Source of the DNA: Sandaracinobacteroides sp964394815 | Lineage (GTDB): Bacteria > Pseudomonadota > Alphaproteobacteria > Sphingomonadales > Sphingomonadaceae | Assembly: GCA_964394815.1 (NCBI GenBank) | Contig: CAYMZC010000013.1 | Span: 1-32,428, forward strand | DNA length: 32,428 nt | Direction: 5' to 3' | In this document: positions 1 through 7,072 of the stretch, piece by piece | Layout: each line of letters begins with the position of its first letter | How positions within the stretch are numbered: the stretch's first letter is position 1 | The notes under the pieces: model-generated | Seen by the model: the letters and a program-made list of their open reading frames with translations, nothing else | Told to the model about the DNA's origin: nothing | Databases searched by the model: none | Program-made: the position numbers and the translations under genes

Positions 1-63
1 GTCCGGGCGGATGAAGCCGAAGCCCCGCGCCCCGTCGAACCAGAGGATCACACCCAACGCCAT
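1..63 (-). CDS. Cold-shock domain protein, N-terminal fragment cut by the window edge
   Basis: Only the first 21 codons are inside the window. They read MALGVILWFDGARGFGFIRP followed by D, which matches the opening of CspA-type proteins (strand 1, then the RNP1-like K/R-G-F/Y-G-F-I segment). Such proteins are single-domain RNA/ssDNA chaperones of about 70 residues, or tandem proteins in some alphaproteobacteria; which one applies cannot be told here. The ATG is at 61-63 and has an AAAAGGGA ribosome-binding site just upstream. It follows the JAMM gene on the same strand after 22 bases. The identity rests on a short but very characteristic stretch. The aspartate and alanine after WF (usually N-x-x-K-G) are mild departures from the common consensus. 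Confidence 0.8.
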   Translation of the reverse strand, partial: MALGVILWFDGARGFGFIRPD

Positions 64-85
64 CGTCCCTTTTGTTACAACCCTG

Positions 86-523
86 TCATTGAAAGGGCAA
101 CTCGCGAAGCGGGGCTTCGGCAAAGCCGCTGATCCTCTGGCCATCCGCCACGGGCAGGAAGGCCCGTATCCGCCCACCGGCTGCAATCAGCCACAGCCAG
201 CCCGCATCGCAGACCCCTTCCTGATCCCATGTGCTGGGAAACAGGCTGCCATCGGGGTGGGAATGCCAGCAGCCCAGAATCGATAGCGGCCCCTGCCGTG
301 CCCGGCGATGGGCATCGAAGAGATGCGCCGGGTCGATCTCGAACCGGGTGCGCGGCGTAGCGGCGACATTGCGCGCCACGGTCGCCTCGAGGATCCTCCC
401 CGGAGTGCCGAACAGCAGGCCGCAGGCTTCCAGCGGATGGGCGGCGCGGGCGGCACCCAGAATCAGCCGCCCGGCGGCGGCGGCGATCAGGACGTCATCA
501 GGGCTTGAAAGGGGGCCGTTCAT
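86..523 (-). CDS. M67-family JAMM/MPN metalloprotease-like protein
   Basis: The 145-residue protein carries the full JAMM zinc signature: E32 in PLEACGLLFG, then H87-x-H89 and S97 and D100 in HSHPDGSLFPSTWD. In this family (Mov34/MPN/PAD-1, peptidase M67) the two His and the Asp bind zinc and the Glu acts as general base. Bacterial members cleave isopeptide-like or C-terminal bonds, often next to ThiS/MoaD-like carrier proteins. No such partner, E1-like enzyme or cysteine synthase is nearby, so the substrate is unknown. I chose the ATG at 521-523; an in-frame ATG at 533-535 and longer versions exist but add nothing family-like. The gene is divergent from the pseudouridine synthase, with only 17 bases between the two start codons, and runs toward the cold-shock gene. 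Confidence 0.82.
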   Translation of the reverse strand: MNGPLSSPDDVLIAAAAGRLILGAARAAHPLEACGLLFGTPGRILEATVARNVAATPRTRFEIDPAHLFDAHRRARQGPLSILGCWHSHPDGSLFPSTWDQEGVCDAGWLWLIAAGGRIRAFLPVADGQRISGFAEAPLRELPFQ

Positions 524-540
524 CACGACATGCATTCGCC

Positions 541-1506
541 ATGCATGCGCCCACAGCCCCGACCACGCAAGCCGGCCCGCACGGCGCGACCCTATCCGCC
601 GATTCGGCGGGCTGGCGGCTCGACCGCGCACTCGCCGCCGCCATCCCCACCCTCTCGCGCGAGCGGCTGAAGGCGCTGGTGTCTTCCGGGGCCGTCATGG
701 TGGACGGCGCGATGGAGCGCGACCCGGCGCGCAAGATGAAGGGCGGCGAGGCCGTCGTCGTCGATGTGCCGGCGCCACGCCCGGCAGAGGCAATCGCCGA
801 GGACATACCGCTCACCATCCTCTTCGAGGACGAGCATCTCCTCGTGGTGGACAAGCCCGCCGGGCTTGTCGTCCACCCCGCGGCCGGCAATCTGGATGGC
901 ACGCTGGTGAACGCCCTTCTCCACCATTGCGCCGGCCGGCTTTCGGGGATCGGCGGGGTGGCGCGTCCGGGCATCGTCCACCGGATCGACAAGGACACAT
1001 CGGGCCTTCTCGTCGTCGCCAAGACCGACCGGGCCCATGCCGGACTTGCCGCCCAGTTCGCCGATCACAGCATAGGCAGGCGCTATCTGGCCGTGGTGGC
1101 CGGGCTGCCCGTGCCACCCGCCGGCCGCGTGGAAACCCATCTCGCCCGATCGGATGCGAACCGGCAGAAGATGGCTGTGGTCGGCGCCCCGCGCGGCAAG
1201 CGCGCCGTCACCCATTATCGCATGAAGGAGGCGCTGAAGGGCGCGGCGCTCGTCGAATGCCGGCTGGAGACCGGCCGCACCCATCAGGTCAGGGTCCACA
1301 TGGCCCATATCGGCCATCCGTTGCTGGGCGATCCGGTCTATGGCCAGGGCCGGCTTGCGGAGACGTGCCGGGCGCTGGGCTTCGCGCGGCAGGCGCTGCA
1401 TGCGCGCAGCCTTGAATTCCGCCACCCCATCAGCCGCGACGAGATGTCCTTCGAAACACCGCCGCCATCTGATATTCAGGCTCTCTTAACGCACCTCAGG
1501 CCATGA
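541..1506 (+). CDS. rluD: RluA-family 23S rRNA pseudouridine synthase (RluD-like)
   Basis: This 321-residue enzyme isomerises uridine to pseudouridine in RNA. It has an N-terminal S4-like RNA-binding domain (about residues 20-80, with LDRALAAAIPTLSRERLK), then the catalytic domain. D150 in HRIDKDTSGLLV is the expected catalytic aspartate of the RluA family, and ETGRTHQVRVHMAHIGHPLL with GDPVYG is the conserved C-terminal block. S4 plus catalytic domain and the length fit RluD, which modifies helix 69 of 23S rRNA, better than RluA or RluC, but the exact target cannot be proven. The ATG at 541 is preferred over an in-frame TTG at 505. No clear ribosome-binding site precedes it. The stop codon sits in the loop of an inverted repeat, followed by rpoH 25 bases later. 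Confidence 0.88.
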   Translation: MHAPTAPTTQAGPHGATLSADSAGWRLDRALAAAIPTLSRERLKALVSSGAVMVDGAMERDPARKMKGGEAVVVDVPAPRPAEAIAEDIPLTILFEDEHLLVVDKPAGLVVHPAAGNLDGTLVNALLHHCAGRLSGIGGVARPGIVHRIDKDTSGLLVVAKTDRAHAGLAAQFADHSIGRRYLAVVAGLPVPPAGRVETHLARSDANRQKMAVVGAPRGKRAVTHYRMKEALKGAALVECRLETGRTHQVRVHMAHIGHPLLGDPVYGQGRLAETCRALGFARQALHARSLEFRHPISRDEMSFETPPPSDIQALLTHLRP

Positions 1507-1520
1507 TGGCCTTTCAGGTG
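1492..1520 (+). promoter_or_regulatory. Hairpin enclosing the rluD stop codon, abutting the rpoH ribosome-binding site
   Basis: An inner perfect stem AGGCCA-TGA-TGGCCT (1498-1512) has the rluD stop codon as its three-base loop. An outer stem CACCT (1492-1496) / AGGTG (1516-1520) extends it across a small internal loop. The right arm ends immediately before AGGAG (1521-1525), the rpoH ribosome-binding site. No T-run follows, so a classical terminator is unlikely. It could mark the 3' end of the rluD message, couple translation of the two genes, or control access to the rpoH ribosome-binding site. The pairing is seen; the role is inferred. Confidence 0.45.
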
Positions 1521-1531
1521 AGGAGCAACGC

Positions 1532-2428
1532 ATGACATCCAATCTTCCGGCAAGCATACCGGCCCTCGGGCCTGACGCCAGCCTGAACCGCTATCTGGCC
1601 GAGATCCGGAAGTTCCCGCTTCTGGCGCCGGAAGAGGAATATATGCTCGCCAAGCGCTGGAGGGAGCATGAGGACCCGGAGGCCGCGACCCGGCTCGTCA
1701 CCTCGCATCTGCGACTGGTGGCCAAGATTGCCATGGGATACCGCGGCTATGGCCTGCCCGTCGCCGAGCTGATCGCGGAAGGCAATATCGGCCTGATGCA
1801 GGGTGTGAAGAAGTTCGAGCCGGAGCGCGGTTTCCGGCTGGCCACCTATGCCATGTGGTGGATCAAGGCCTCGATCCAGGAATATATATTGCGCTCCTGG
1901 TCGCTGGTGAAGATCGGCACCACGGCGGCCCAGAAGAAGCTGTTCTTCAACCTTCGCCGGATGAAGGGCAAGCTCCAGGCGCTGGAAGACGGCGACCTGC
2001 ACCCCGATGACCTGAAGAAGATCGCAACCGACCTCGGCGTCGCCGAGGAGGAAGTGGTCAACATGAACCGCCGCATGGCGAAGGGCGGCGACACCAGCCT
2101 GAATGCGCCGCTCCGCGAGGATGGCGAGGGCGAATGGCAGGACTGGCTGACCGACGACAGCCCGACGCAGGATGTGCTGGTGGCCGAAAAGCAGGAAGCG
2201 GGCATCCGCCACGACCTGCTGCGCGAGGCCATGCTGAGCCTCAACGACCGCGAGCGCCATATCCTGACCCAGCGCCGCCTTGTCGATGAGCCGCAGACGC
2301 TGGAAGATCTTTCGCAGGAATATGGCATCAGCCGCGAAAGGGTGCGCCAGATCGAGGTGCGGGCCTTCGAGAAGCTGCAGAAGGAAATGCTGCGCCTCTC
2401 GCAGGAACGGAAACTCATCGAGGCCTGA
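1532..2428 (+). CDS. rpoH: RNA polymerase sigma factor RpoH (sigma-32)
   Basis: This 298-residue sigma-70-family protein directs heat-shock transcription. Region 2 runs about 50-128 (SHLRLVAKIAMGY, GLMQGVKKFEPERGFRLATY, MWWIKASIQEYILRSWSLVK). It is followed by QKKLFFNLR at 134-142, the RpoH box that separates sigma-32 from RpoD and that takes part in core binding and control. The region 4 helix-turn-helix is at about 256-283 (LEDLSQEYGISRERVRQIEV). A strong AGGAG lies seven bases before the ATG. Alphaproteobacteria often carry more than one rpoH; whether this is the only copy cannot be seen. The hairpin just upstream suggests possible control at translation. Immediately from the stop codon onward there is a 15-bp tandem repeat. 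Confidence 0.95.
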   Translation: MTSNLPASIPALGPDASLNRYLAEIRKFPLLAPEEEYMLAKRWREHEDPEAATRLVTSHLRLVAKIAMGYRGYGLPVAELIAEGNIGLMQGVKKFEPERGFRLATYAMWWIKASIQEYILRSWSLVKIGTTAAQKKLFFNLRRMKGKLQALEDGDLHPDDLKKIATDLGVAEEEVVNMNRRMAKGGDTSLNAPLREDGEGEWQDWLTDDSPTQDVLVAEKQEAGIRHDLLREAMLSLNDRERHILTQRRLVDEPQTLEDLSQEYGISRERVRQIEVRAFEKLQKEMLRLSQERKLIEA

Positions 2429-2470
2429 CTCAGAAAGCCCTGATTCAGCAAGACCTGACTCAGCAAGACC
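2426..2470. repeat. 15-bp tandem repeat, three copies, starting at the rpoH stop codon
   Basis: Copies are 2426-2440 (TGACTCAGAAAGCCC), 2441-2455 (TGATTCAGCAAGACC) and 2456-2470 (TGACTCAGCAAGACC). The first three bases of copy 1 are the rpoH stop. The period is five codons, so each copy puts another TGA in the rpoH frame. The last two copies differ at one position. On the opposite strand the repeat would encode a Glu-Ser-Gly-Leu-rich stretch, but nothing supports a gene there. Confidence 0.9.
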
Positions 2471-2643
2471 CCACCGGCCTTGCCGCGATGAAGCCGCTTC
2501 AGTGGGTGGGAGCGGGGACATGATCTTGTCGGTTTTTTCCTAGGGTGCCGACGGCTCCGGGTGTAGAATGCCTTGTGCAGCCCGGGGCATGGGCTGTGCA
2601 TTCACAGGTTTTCGGACCTGATCGGCACCAATAGGGGACCAAC

Positions 2644-3330
2644 ATGCTGAAATTCATTCTCACGGCTGCGGCCGTCGCCATCGCCGTGCCAGCCACTGCG
2701 GCTGCCACACTCCTTACCAGCGAAGCCGGCTACACCGGCCGCGGGCTCGACCTTTCGGCCTATGCCACCGGGTCCTACAACTTCACCTTCGGCCCGATCG
2801 ATGTCGACGGCCTCACCTTCACGGCCGCACCGGGCGGCGGCGGCAACAGCGGCCTGGGCTCGGTCGTCGGCCAGGGCAGCTATGGCCTTGGTTCGAACGG
2901 CAGCTTTGGCGGCGATGCAGTCTATATCGGAGTCGATTCAGGCACCGGATATGCCCAGCTGCTTGGGTCGACCGGTTATGACCAGATGGGCTTCTTCATG
3001 AACTACGCCCCCGGCGTCGGGGACAATGCCACCATCTGGACGCTGGCGTCCGACGGCAGCGTGATCGATTCCTTCGACATTGCGACGCTGGCGCCCATCA
3101 GCACGCCCGGCGGCTTCAACGACTTCCGCTTCCGTGGCGTTGCCTATGATGACGGAACCCAGATCTACGGCCTTCGCTTCGGGGGCAATTACATCCTGCT
3201 GACCGGCACGGCCGATGGCGTGCCCCCCGCGCCGGGCATTCCGGAACCGGCGACATGGGCCATGCTGATCCTGGGCTTCGGCCTCGTCGGCTCCGCCGCC
3301 CGCCGGCGCCGCACTGTCGTCGCTGCCTGA
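2644..3330 (+). CDS. PEPxxWA-CTERM secreted protein (copy 1)
   Basis: The 228-residue protein has a signal peptide (about 1-20, ending near ATAAA). The middle is a Gly/Ser/Asp/Asn-rich, probably beta-rich region with no recognised enzyme motif. The C-terminal sorting tail has PEPATWAM from residue 200, a hydrophobic stretch LILGFGLVG, then ARRRR. In proteins of this type the tail is recognised in the inner membrane by an exosortase, and the mature protein is released or anchored outside. No exosortase gene is in the window. An AGGGGA site precedes the ATG. The 215 bases before it hold the rpoH tandem repeat and a small CAGGT/ACCTG hairpin at 2605-2620; I could not assign a promoter with confidence. 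A strong terminator follows. The specific role is unknown; such proteins are often linked to exopolysaccharide or biofilm matrix. Confidence 0.85.
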   Translation: MLKFILTAAAVAIAVPATAAATLLTSEAGYTGRGLDLSAYATGSYNFTFGPIDVDGLTFTAAPGGGGNSGLGSVVGQGSYGLGSNGSFGGDAVYIGVDSGTGYAQLLGSTGYDQMGFFMNYAPGVGDNATIWTLASDGSVIDSFDIATLAPISTPGGFNDFRFRGVAYDDGTQIYGLRFGGNYILLTGTADGVPPAPGIPEPATWAMLILGFGLVGSAARRRRTVVAA

Positions 3331-3351
3331 CAGCAGGCCTTTGCGATGAAT

Positions 3352-3383
3352 GGGGGCGCCGGACAAGCGGCGCCCTCTTTTTT
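3352..3383 (+). terminator. Rho-independent terminator of PEPxxWA-CTERM gene 1
   Basis: A GC-rich stem (3352-3361 with 3368-3377; core GGGCGCCG / CGGCGCCC) closes a six-base loop and is followed by six T (3378-3383). It sits 21 bases after the stop codon. The minus-strand side has no T-run, so it acts on the plus-strand transcript; queE ends just beyond it from the other side. Confidence 0.88.
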
Positions 3384-3386
3384 CAT

Positions 3387-4019
3387 TCAGGGAATGCCCG
3401 TCAGCTTGTGGGTCTGGAGGCTCAGGCGCCATTGCGGGTGGGCAAGGCACCATTCGATCGCGGCGGCCACATTGGCGGCCTGGTCCGGCCCGTCCATCGG
3501 CTGCAGGAAGAAATGCCGGAAGTCCCAGCCCTCTACGGCATCGGGCATCAGGCCGGGCTGGGGAAAGACCAGCTTCAGCTCGTCGCCCGAACGCTGCATC
3601 GTGCGGCTTCCGGCCTTGGGGCTGATGCACAGCCAGTCCAGCCCTTCGGGCGCGGCTAGCGTCCCGTTCGATTCGACCGCGATCCGGAAACCACGGGCAT
3701 GCAGCGCCTCGATCAGCGGCCCGTCCAGTTGCAGCAGCGGCTCGCCCCCGGTGCAGACGACAAGCCGGTGCCGGGCTTCCGGCCCCCAGCAACGCTCAAC
3801 CGCATCCGCCAGCACATCGGCCGTTTCGAAGCGTCCGCCGCCCGGACCATCCATGCCGACGAAATCCGTATCGCAGAACTGGCAGACAGCTTTTGCCCGG
3901 TCCTCCTCGCGCCCGGTCCACAGGTTGCAGCCGGAAAAACGCAGGAAAACGGCGCGCATGCCAGTTTGCGCCCCCTCGCCCTGCAAGGTGAGGAACAGCT
4001 CCTTCACGGCATAAGTCAT
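3387..4019 (-). CDS. queE: 7-carboxy-7-deazaguanine synthase QueE (radical SAM)
   Basis: The 210-residue enzyme rearranges 6-carboxytetrahydropterin to 7-carboxy-7-deazaguanine, the second dedicated step toward queuosine. The N-terminal FLTLQGEGAQTGMRAVFLR is typical. The three cluster-binding cysteines are C31, C46 and C49, i.e. CX14CX2C instead of the usual radical-SAM CX3CX2C. This expanded form is known in some QueE proteins and is not a defect. CTGGEPLLQ (about 89-97) is the SAM-binding GGEP motif. ESNGT and LQPMDG further on also fit. Its ATG overlaps the queC stop by one base (TGATG), so the two are translationally coupled. queD and queF are not in the window. Confidence 0.93.
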   Translation of the reverse strand: MTYAVKELFLTLQGEGAQTGMRAVFLRFSGCNLWTGREEDRAKAVCQFCDTDFVGMDGPGGGRFETADVLADAVERCWGPEARHRLVVCTGGEPLLQLDGPLIEALHARGFRIAVESNGTLAAPEGLDWLCISPKAGSRTMQRSGDELKLVFPQPGLMPDAVEGWDFRHFFLQPMDGPDQAANVAAAIEWCLAHPQWRLSLQTHKLTGIP

Positions 4020-4738
4020 CAGGCGGGCACCACGGCATAAAGCGTCGGGTCGGGCACACCGGCTTCCACGAAGCCCTTGTGGCGCAGGCGGCAGCTGTCG
4101 CAGCGGCCACAGTGCAACCCTTCGGGTGTCGGGTCATAGCAGGACCAGCTGAGCCCCATGTCCAGCCCGGCCGCCACGGCCGCCTGCACGATTCCGGCCT
4201 TCGACAGATGCTGGAGCGGGCTGTGCACCCGGAACCGGGCGCTGCCCTCGACCCCGGCGCGCGTGGCAAGGTTCGCCATCGTCTCGAAGGCGGCGATGAA
4301 CTCGGGCCGGCAATCCGGGTAGCCGGAATAGTCGAGCGCATTGACCCCGATCAGAAGGTCCGTCGCGCCAGCCGCTTCCGCCCAGCCAAGGGCAACCGAC
4401 AGGAAGATGGTGTTGCGCGCCGGCACATAGGTCACGGGAATGCCGGGCCCGACTCCTTCCTTCGGAACGTCGATGTCGTCCGTCAGCGCCGATCCGCCAA
4501 AGCCGCGCAGGTCGAGTGGCAGGACGATGTGGCGGGCAACCCGGTAGCGGCTGGCAAGGGCGGCGGCGGCCGCAAGTTCCCGGCGGTGGCGCTGGTTGTA
4601 ATCGATGGTGAGGGCAAGCACGCGGGCGCCGGCGCCTGTCGCCATGGCGAGGCAGGTCGCACTGTCCAGACCGCCCGAAAGCAGCAGGACGACCGGCCGG
4701 CCGGCCAGGATGTGAAGGGGATTCTTGATATCCGTCAT
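4019..4738 (-). CDS. queC: 7-cyano-7-deazaguanine synthase QueC
   Basis: This 239-residue ATP-dependent enzyme turns 7-carboxy-7-deazaguanine into preQ0. The PP-loop SGGLDS is at 21-26, and VTYVPARNTIFLS at about 102-114 is the second conserved block. Four cysteines, C200, C210, C213 and C216 (HCGRCDSC), form the C-terminal zinc site. I chose the ATG at 4736-4738; a GTG four codons upstream (4748-4750) is possible, and neither has a strong ribosome-binding site. It is the first gene of a queC-queE pair, divergent from hemA across about 116 bases. PreQ0 normally goes on to QueF and tRNA guanine transglycosylase, whose genes must be elsewhere. Confidence 0.94.
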   Translation of the reverse strand: MTDIKNPLHILAGRPVVLLLSGGLDSATCLAMATGAGARVLALTIDYNQRHRRELAAAAALASRYRVARHIVLPLDLRGFGGSALTDDIDVPKEGVGPGIPVTYVPARNTIFLSVALGWAEAAGATDLLIGVNALDYSGYPDCRPEFIAAFETMANLATRAGVEGSARFRVHSPLQHLSKAGIVQAAVAAGLDMGLSWSCYDPTPEGLHCGRCDSCRLRHKGFVEAGVPDPTLYAVVPA

Positions 4739-4854
4739 GGAAAAATCCACTGTTTTCTGATTATGGACGCACCCGGGCGGGCTTGCTAGGGTCTTCCTGT
4801 CATGATTGCACCGTCGCCCATGCGGCGGAACAAGGAAAGGTGCCGCGTCCAGTG

Positions 4855-6069
4855 GTGGATTACAGCCAGATCTTCAAGCAGGCGATCGACCGCCTGCACG
4901 AGGAAGGGCGCTACCGCGTCTTCATCGACATCCTGCGCAACAAGGGCGCCTATCCGAACGCGCGCTGCTTTGCCGGCCACAATGGCCCGAAGCCGATCAC
5001 CGTATGGTGCTCGAACGACTATCTCGCCATGGCGCAGCACCCGAAGGTGATCGGCGCGATGGAAGAAGCGCTGCATGATGTGGGCGCCGGTTCCGGCGGC
5101 ACCCGCAACATCGGCGGCAACACCCATTACCACATCGATCTCGAAGCCGAACTGGCCGACCTGCACGAAAAGGAAGCAGCGCTCCTCTTCACGTCGGGCT
5201 ATGTCTCGAACGAGGCGACGCTGTCCACGCTCGGCAAGCTGCTTCCCGGCTGCATCATCTTCTCGGACGAGCTGAACCACGCCTCGATGATCGCCGGCAT
5301 CCGCCATTCCGGCTGCCCCAAGCTGGTGTGGCGCCACAATGATCTTGCCCATCTGGAAGAGCTGCTGGCCGCCGCCGACCCGGATGCGCCGAAGCTGATC
5401 GCCTTCGAAAGCGTCTATTCGATGGACGGGGACATCGCCCCCATCGACGCCATCTGCGACCTCGCCGACAAATATGGCGCCATCACCTACCTTGATGAGG
5501 TGCATGCGGTTGGCATGTATGGACAGCGCGGCGGCGGCATCTCGGACCGCGACCGGGTCGCCAGCCGCGTCACCATCATCGAGGGAACGCTGGGCAAGGC
5601 TTTCGGCGTGATGGGTGGCTACATCGCCGCAGACCGCGCGATCGTCGACTGCATCCGTTCCTATGCGCCGGGCTTCATCTTCACCACCTCGCTGTCGCCG
5701 GTGCTGGTGGCGGGCGCGCTGGCAAGCGTGCGCCACCTGAAGCAGTCTGGCGAGGAGCGCGCCGCCCAGCAGGCCGCCGCCGCCACGCTGAAGCGGCTGA
5801 TGGCGGAAGCCGGGCTTCCGGTAATGCTGACGGAAAGCCACATCGTGCCGCTGATGGTCGGCTGCCCGGTGAAGGCAAAGAAGATTTCCGACATCCTTCT
5901 CGCCGAATATGGCGTCTATGTGCAGCCCATCAACTACCCCACCGTGCCGCGCGGCACGGAACGGCTGCGCTTCACCCCCGGCCCGGCGCACTCGCCGGCG
6001 ATGATGGCGGAACTTGTGGCCGCCCTTGTCGAGATCTGGGAACGGCTGGAAATGCGCAAGGCCGCCTGA
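4855..6069 (+). CDS. hemA: 5-aminolevulinate synthase (HemA, C4 pathway)
   Basis: This PLP enzyme condenses glycine and succinyl-CoA to 5-aminolevulinate, the committed haem precursor in alphaproteobacteria. The family core is clear: DYSQIFKQAIDRLHEEGRYR at the start, the glycine-rich GAGSGGTRNIGGNTHYH, LDEVHAVGMYG, and EGTLGKAFGVMGGY with the PLP lysine. The reading frame is open upstream to a TTG at 4783, but family members begin close to DYSQIF. A GTG at 4855 gives 404 residues and puts the lysine at 248, the position I recall for the Rhodobacter capsulatus enzyme. A GTG at 4852 is equally possible; the AAGGAAAGG upstream is slightly nearer to it. It converges on DUF3429, with a hairpin across the stop codon. 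Confidence 0.95.
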   Translation: MDYSQIFKQAIDRLHEEGRYRVFIDILRNKGAYPNARCFAGHNGPKPITVWCSNDYLAMAQHPKVIGAMEEALHDVGAGSGGTRNIGGNTHYHIDLEAELADLHEKEAALLFTSGYVSNEATLSTLGKLLPGCIIFSDELNHASMIAGIRHSGCPKLVWRHNDLAHLEELLAAADPDAPKLIAFESVYSMDGDIAPIDAICDLADKYGAITYLDEVHAVGMYGQRGGGISDRDRVASRVTIIEGTLGKAFGVMGGYIAADRAIVDCIRSYAPGFIFTTSLSPVLVAGALASVRHLKQSGEERAAQQAAAATLKRLMAEAGLPVMLTESHIVPLMVGCPVKAKKISDILLAEYGVYVQPINYPTVPRGTERLRFTPGPAHSPAMMAELVAALVEIWERLEMRKAA

Positions 6070-6079
6070 AAGGGCGGCC
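6060..6079. terminator. Hairpin spanning the hemA stop codon at a convergent junction
   Basis: GGCCGCC (6060-6066) and GGCGGCC (6073-6079) form a perfect seven-base stem whose six-base loop contains the hemA TGA. The stop of the opposing DUF3429 gene is three bases beyond. Neither strand has a T-run after it. It probably protects or defines 3' ends of both transcripts; termination itself is inferred. Confidence 0.45.
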
Positions 6080-6082
6080 CCG

Positions 6083-6514
6083 CTACAGGATCGCCAGCAG
6101 GCCCAGCCCCGCTGTCGCGCCCGCAAGCCCAAGGGTGAGCGGCACGCGAAGCTGCATCCAGTTGGCGGGCGCCAGTCCCAGCGTCACCAGCATTCGGTCG
6201 ACCGGAAGCGTCAGCAGGATGACACCTCCCAGCAGGATCAGGCGTTCGGGCGTCATCACCAGAAGCAGCGCCATGGCCGCGAGACTCGGCACGACGGCAA
6301 GCAGATAGAGCGGCCAGGCGCGGTCCGGCCCGGCCCGAGTCGCCATGCCCCACCAGGCCCCGCCCAGGAAGCTGAGGATCAGCCCGGCGTAGAGCGCGCC
6401 GGCACGATAGGCCAGTTCGCGCCATTCGGGCGGTGCAAAGGCCGCCACGCCAAGCGCGGCGAAGGCTGGAACAAGGCCGGAATAGCCGAGATAGAAAGCA
6501 GGACGGTGCAGCAT
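6083..6514 (-). CDS. DUF3429 family small membrane protein
   Basis: The 143-residue protein has four to five hydrophobic segments. It matches DUF3429 in its opening (a Pro, then a LGYSGLVPAF block) and in YAGLILSFLGGAWWGMA at about 40-56, the family's most conserved stretch. The function of the family is not established. The frame is open further upstream, but M1 at 6512-6514 (MLHRPAFYLGYSG) begins just where family members do. An ATG at 6560-6562 would add 16 charged residues. The gene converges on hemA and is divergent from rpiB. Confidence 0.75.
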   Translation of the reverse strand: MLHRPAFYLGYSGLVPAFAALGVAAFAPPEWRELAYRAGALYAGLILSFLGGAWWGMATRAGPDRAWPLYLLAVVPSLAAMALLLVMTPERLILLGGVILLTLPVDRMLVTLGLAPANWMQLRVPLTLGLAGATAGLGLLAIL

Positions 6515-6633
6515 GGCCGCAACCCTAGCCTGTTGCTTGGCGAATGCGAAGATTTGCGGCATAGCCCCCCGGTCACGCTTCCAACAGGCCCCAGGGCCAT
6601 TGGGGCCAACCCAAGTCAGGACCGTTTCCGCTC

Positions 6634-7062
6634 GTGGATATCGCCATCGCTTCCGACCATGCCGGCTACCCGCTGAAAGCCCAGCTGGCTGAAGACCTTC
6701 GCGCCATGGGGCACACTGTGCTCGACCTCGGCGCAGGCGACGCAACCACCTCCGTCGACTATCCCGATTTCGGCCGCGCCTGCGGCGAAGCCGTCGCTTC
6801 GGGCAAGGCCGCGATGGGCGTCGTCGTCTGCGGTTCGGGCATCGGCATCTCGATCGCGGCCAACCGCGTGCCCGGCGTGCGTTGCGCCCTTGTGCATGAC
6901 AATCTTTCGGCCCGCCTCGCCCGCCAGCACAATGACGCCAATGTCATCGCGCTCGGCGCGCGGCTGCTGGGCAGCGAAACCGCGCGTGACGCGCTGAAGG
7001 CCTTTCTTGAAACCCCGTTCGAAGGCGGCCGCCACGCCGCCCGCATCCAGAAGCTCGGATAG
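6634..7062 (+). CDS. rpiB: Ribose-5-phosphate isomerase B
   Basis: The 142-residue protein interconverts ribose 5-phosphate and ribulose 5-phosphate (pentose phosphate pathway). It has the RpiB/LacAB hallmarks: DIAIASDHAGYPLK at the start, D-YPDF at about 42-46, C66 in VVVCGSGIGISIAANRVPG (catalytic cysteine) and HNDANVIALGARLLG. The start is a GTG at 6634; there is no better ATG and the usual N-terminus begins right here. The ribosome-binding site is weak. It is first in rpiB-glyA-nrdR, with glyA starting 10 bases after its stop, an order common in sphingomonads. Confidence 0.93.
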   Translation: MDIAIASDHAGYPLKAQLAEDLRAMGHTVLDLGAGDATTSVDYPDFGRACGEAVASGKAAMGVVVCGSGIGISIAANRVPGVRCALVHDNLSARLARQHNDANVIALGARLLGSETARDALKAFLETPFEGGRHAARIQKLG

Positions 7063-7072
7063 GAACCCCGCC

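Noticed and set aside
1514..2521. Minus-strand open frame with a repeated Glu-Ser-Gly-Leu N-terminus
   Set aside because: It is antisense to rpoH; the repeat is only the reverse reading of the 15-bp tandem repeat and there is no ribosome-binding site.
2471..2643. tRNA or small RNA between rpoH and the first PEPxxWA-CTERM gene
   Set aside because: Only short stems such as CAGCCC/GGGCTG and CAGGT/ACCTG are present, with no cloverleaf and no T-loop motif.
4783..4854. Longer HemA N-terminus from a TTG
   Set aside because: The extra 24 residues have no family counterpart, and the ribosome-binding site at 4831-4840 lies inside them.
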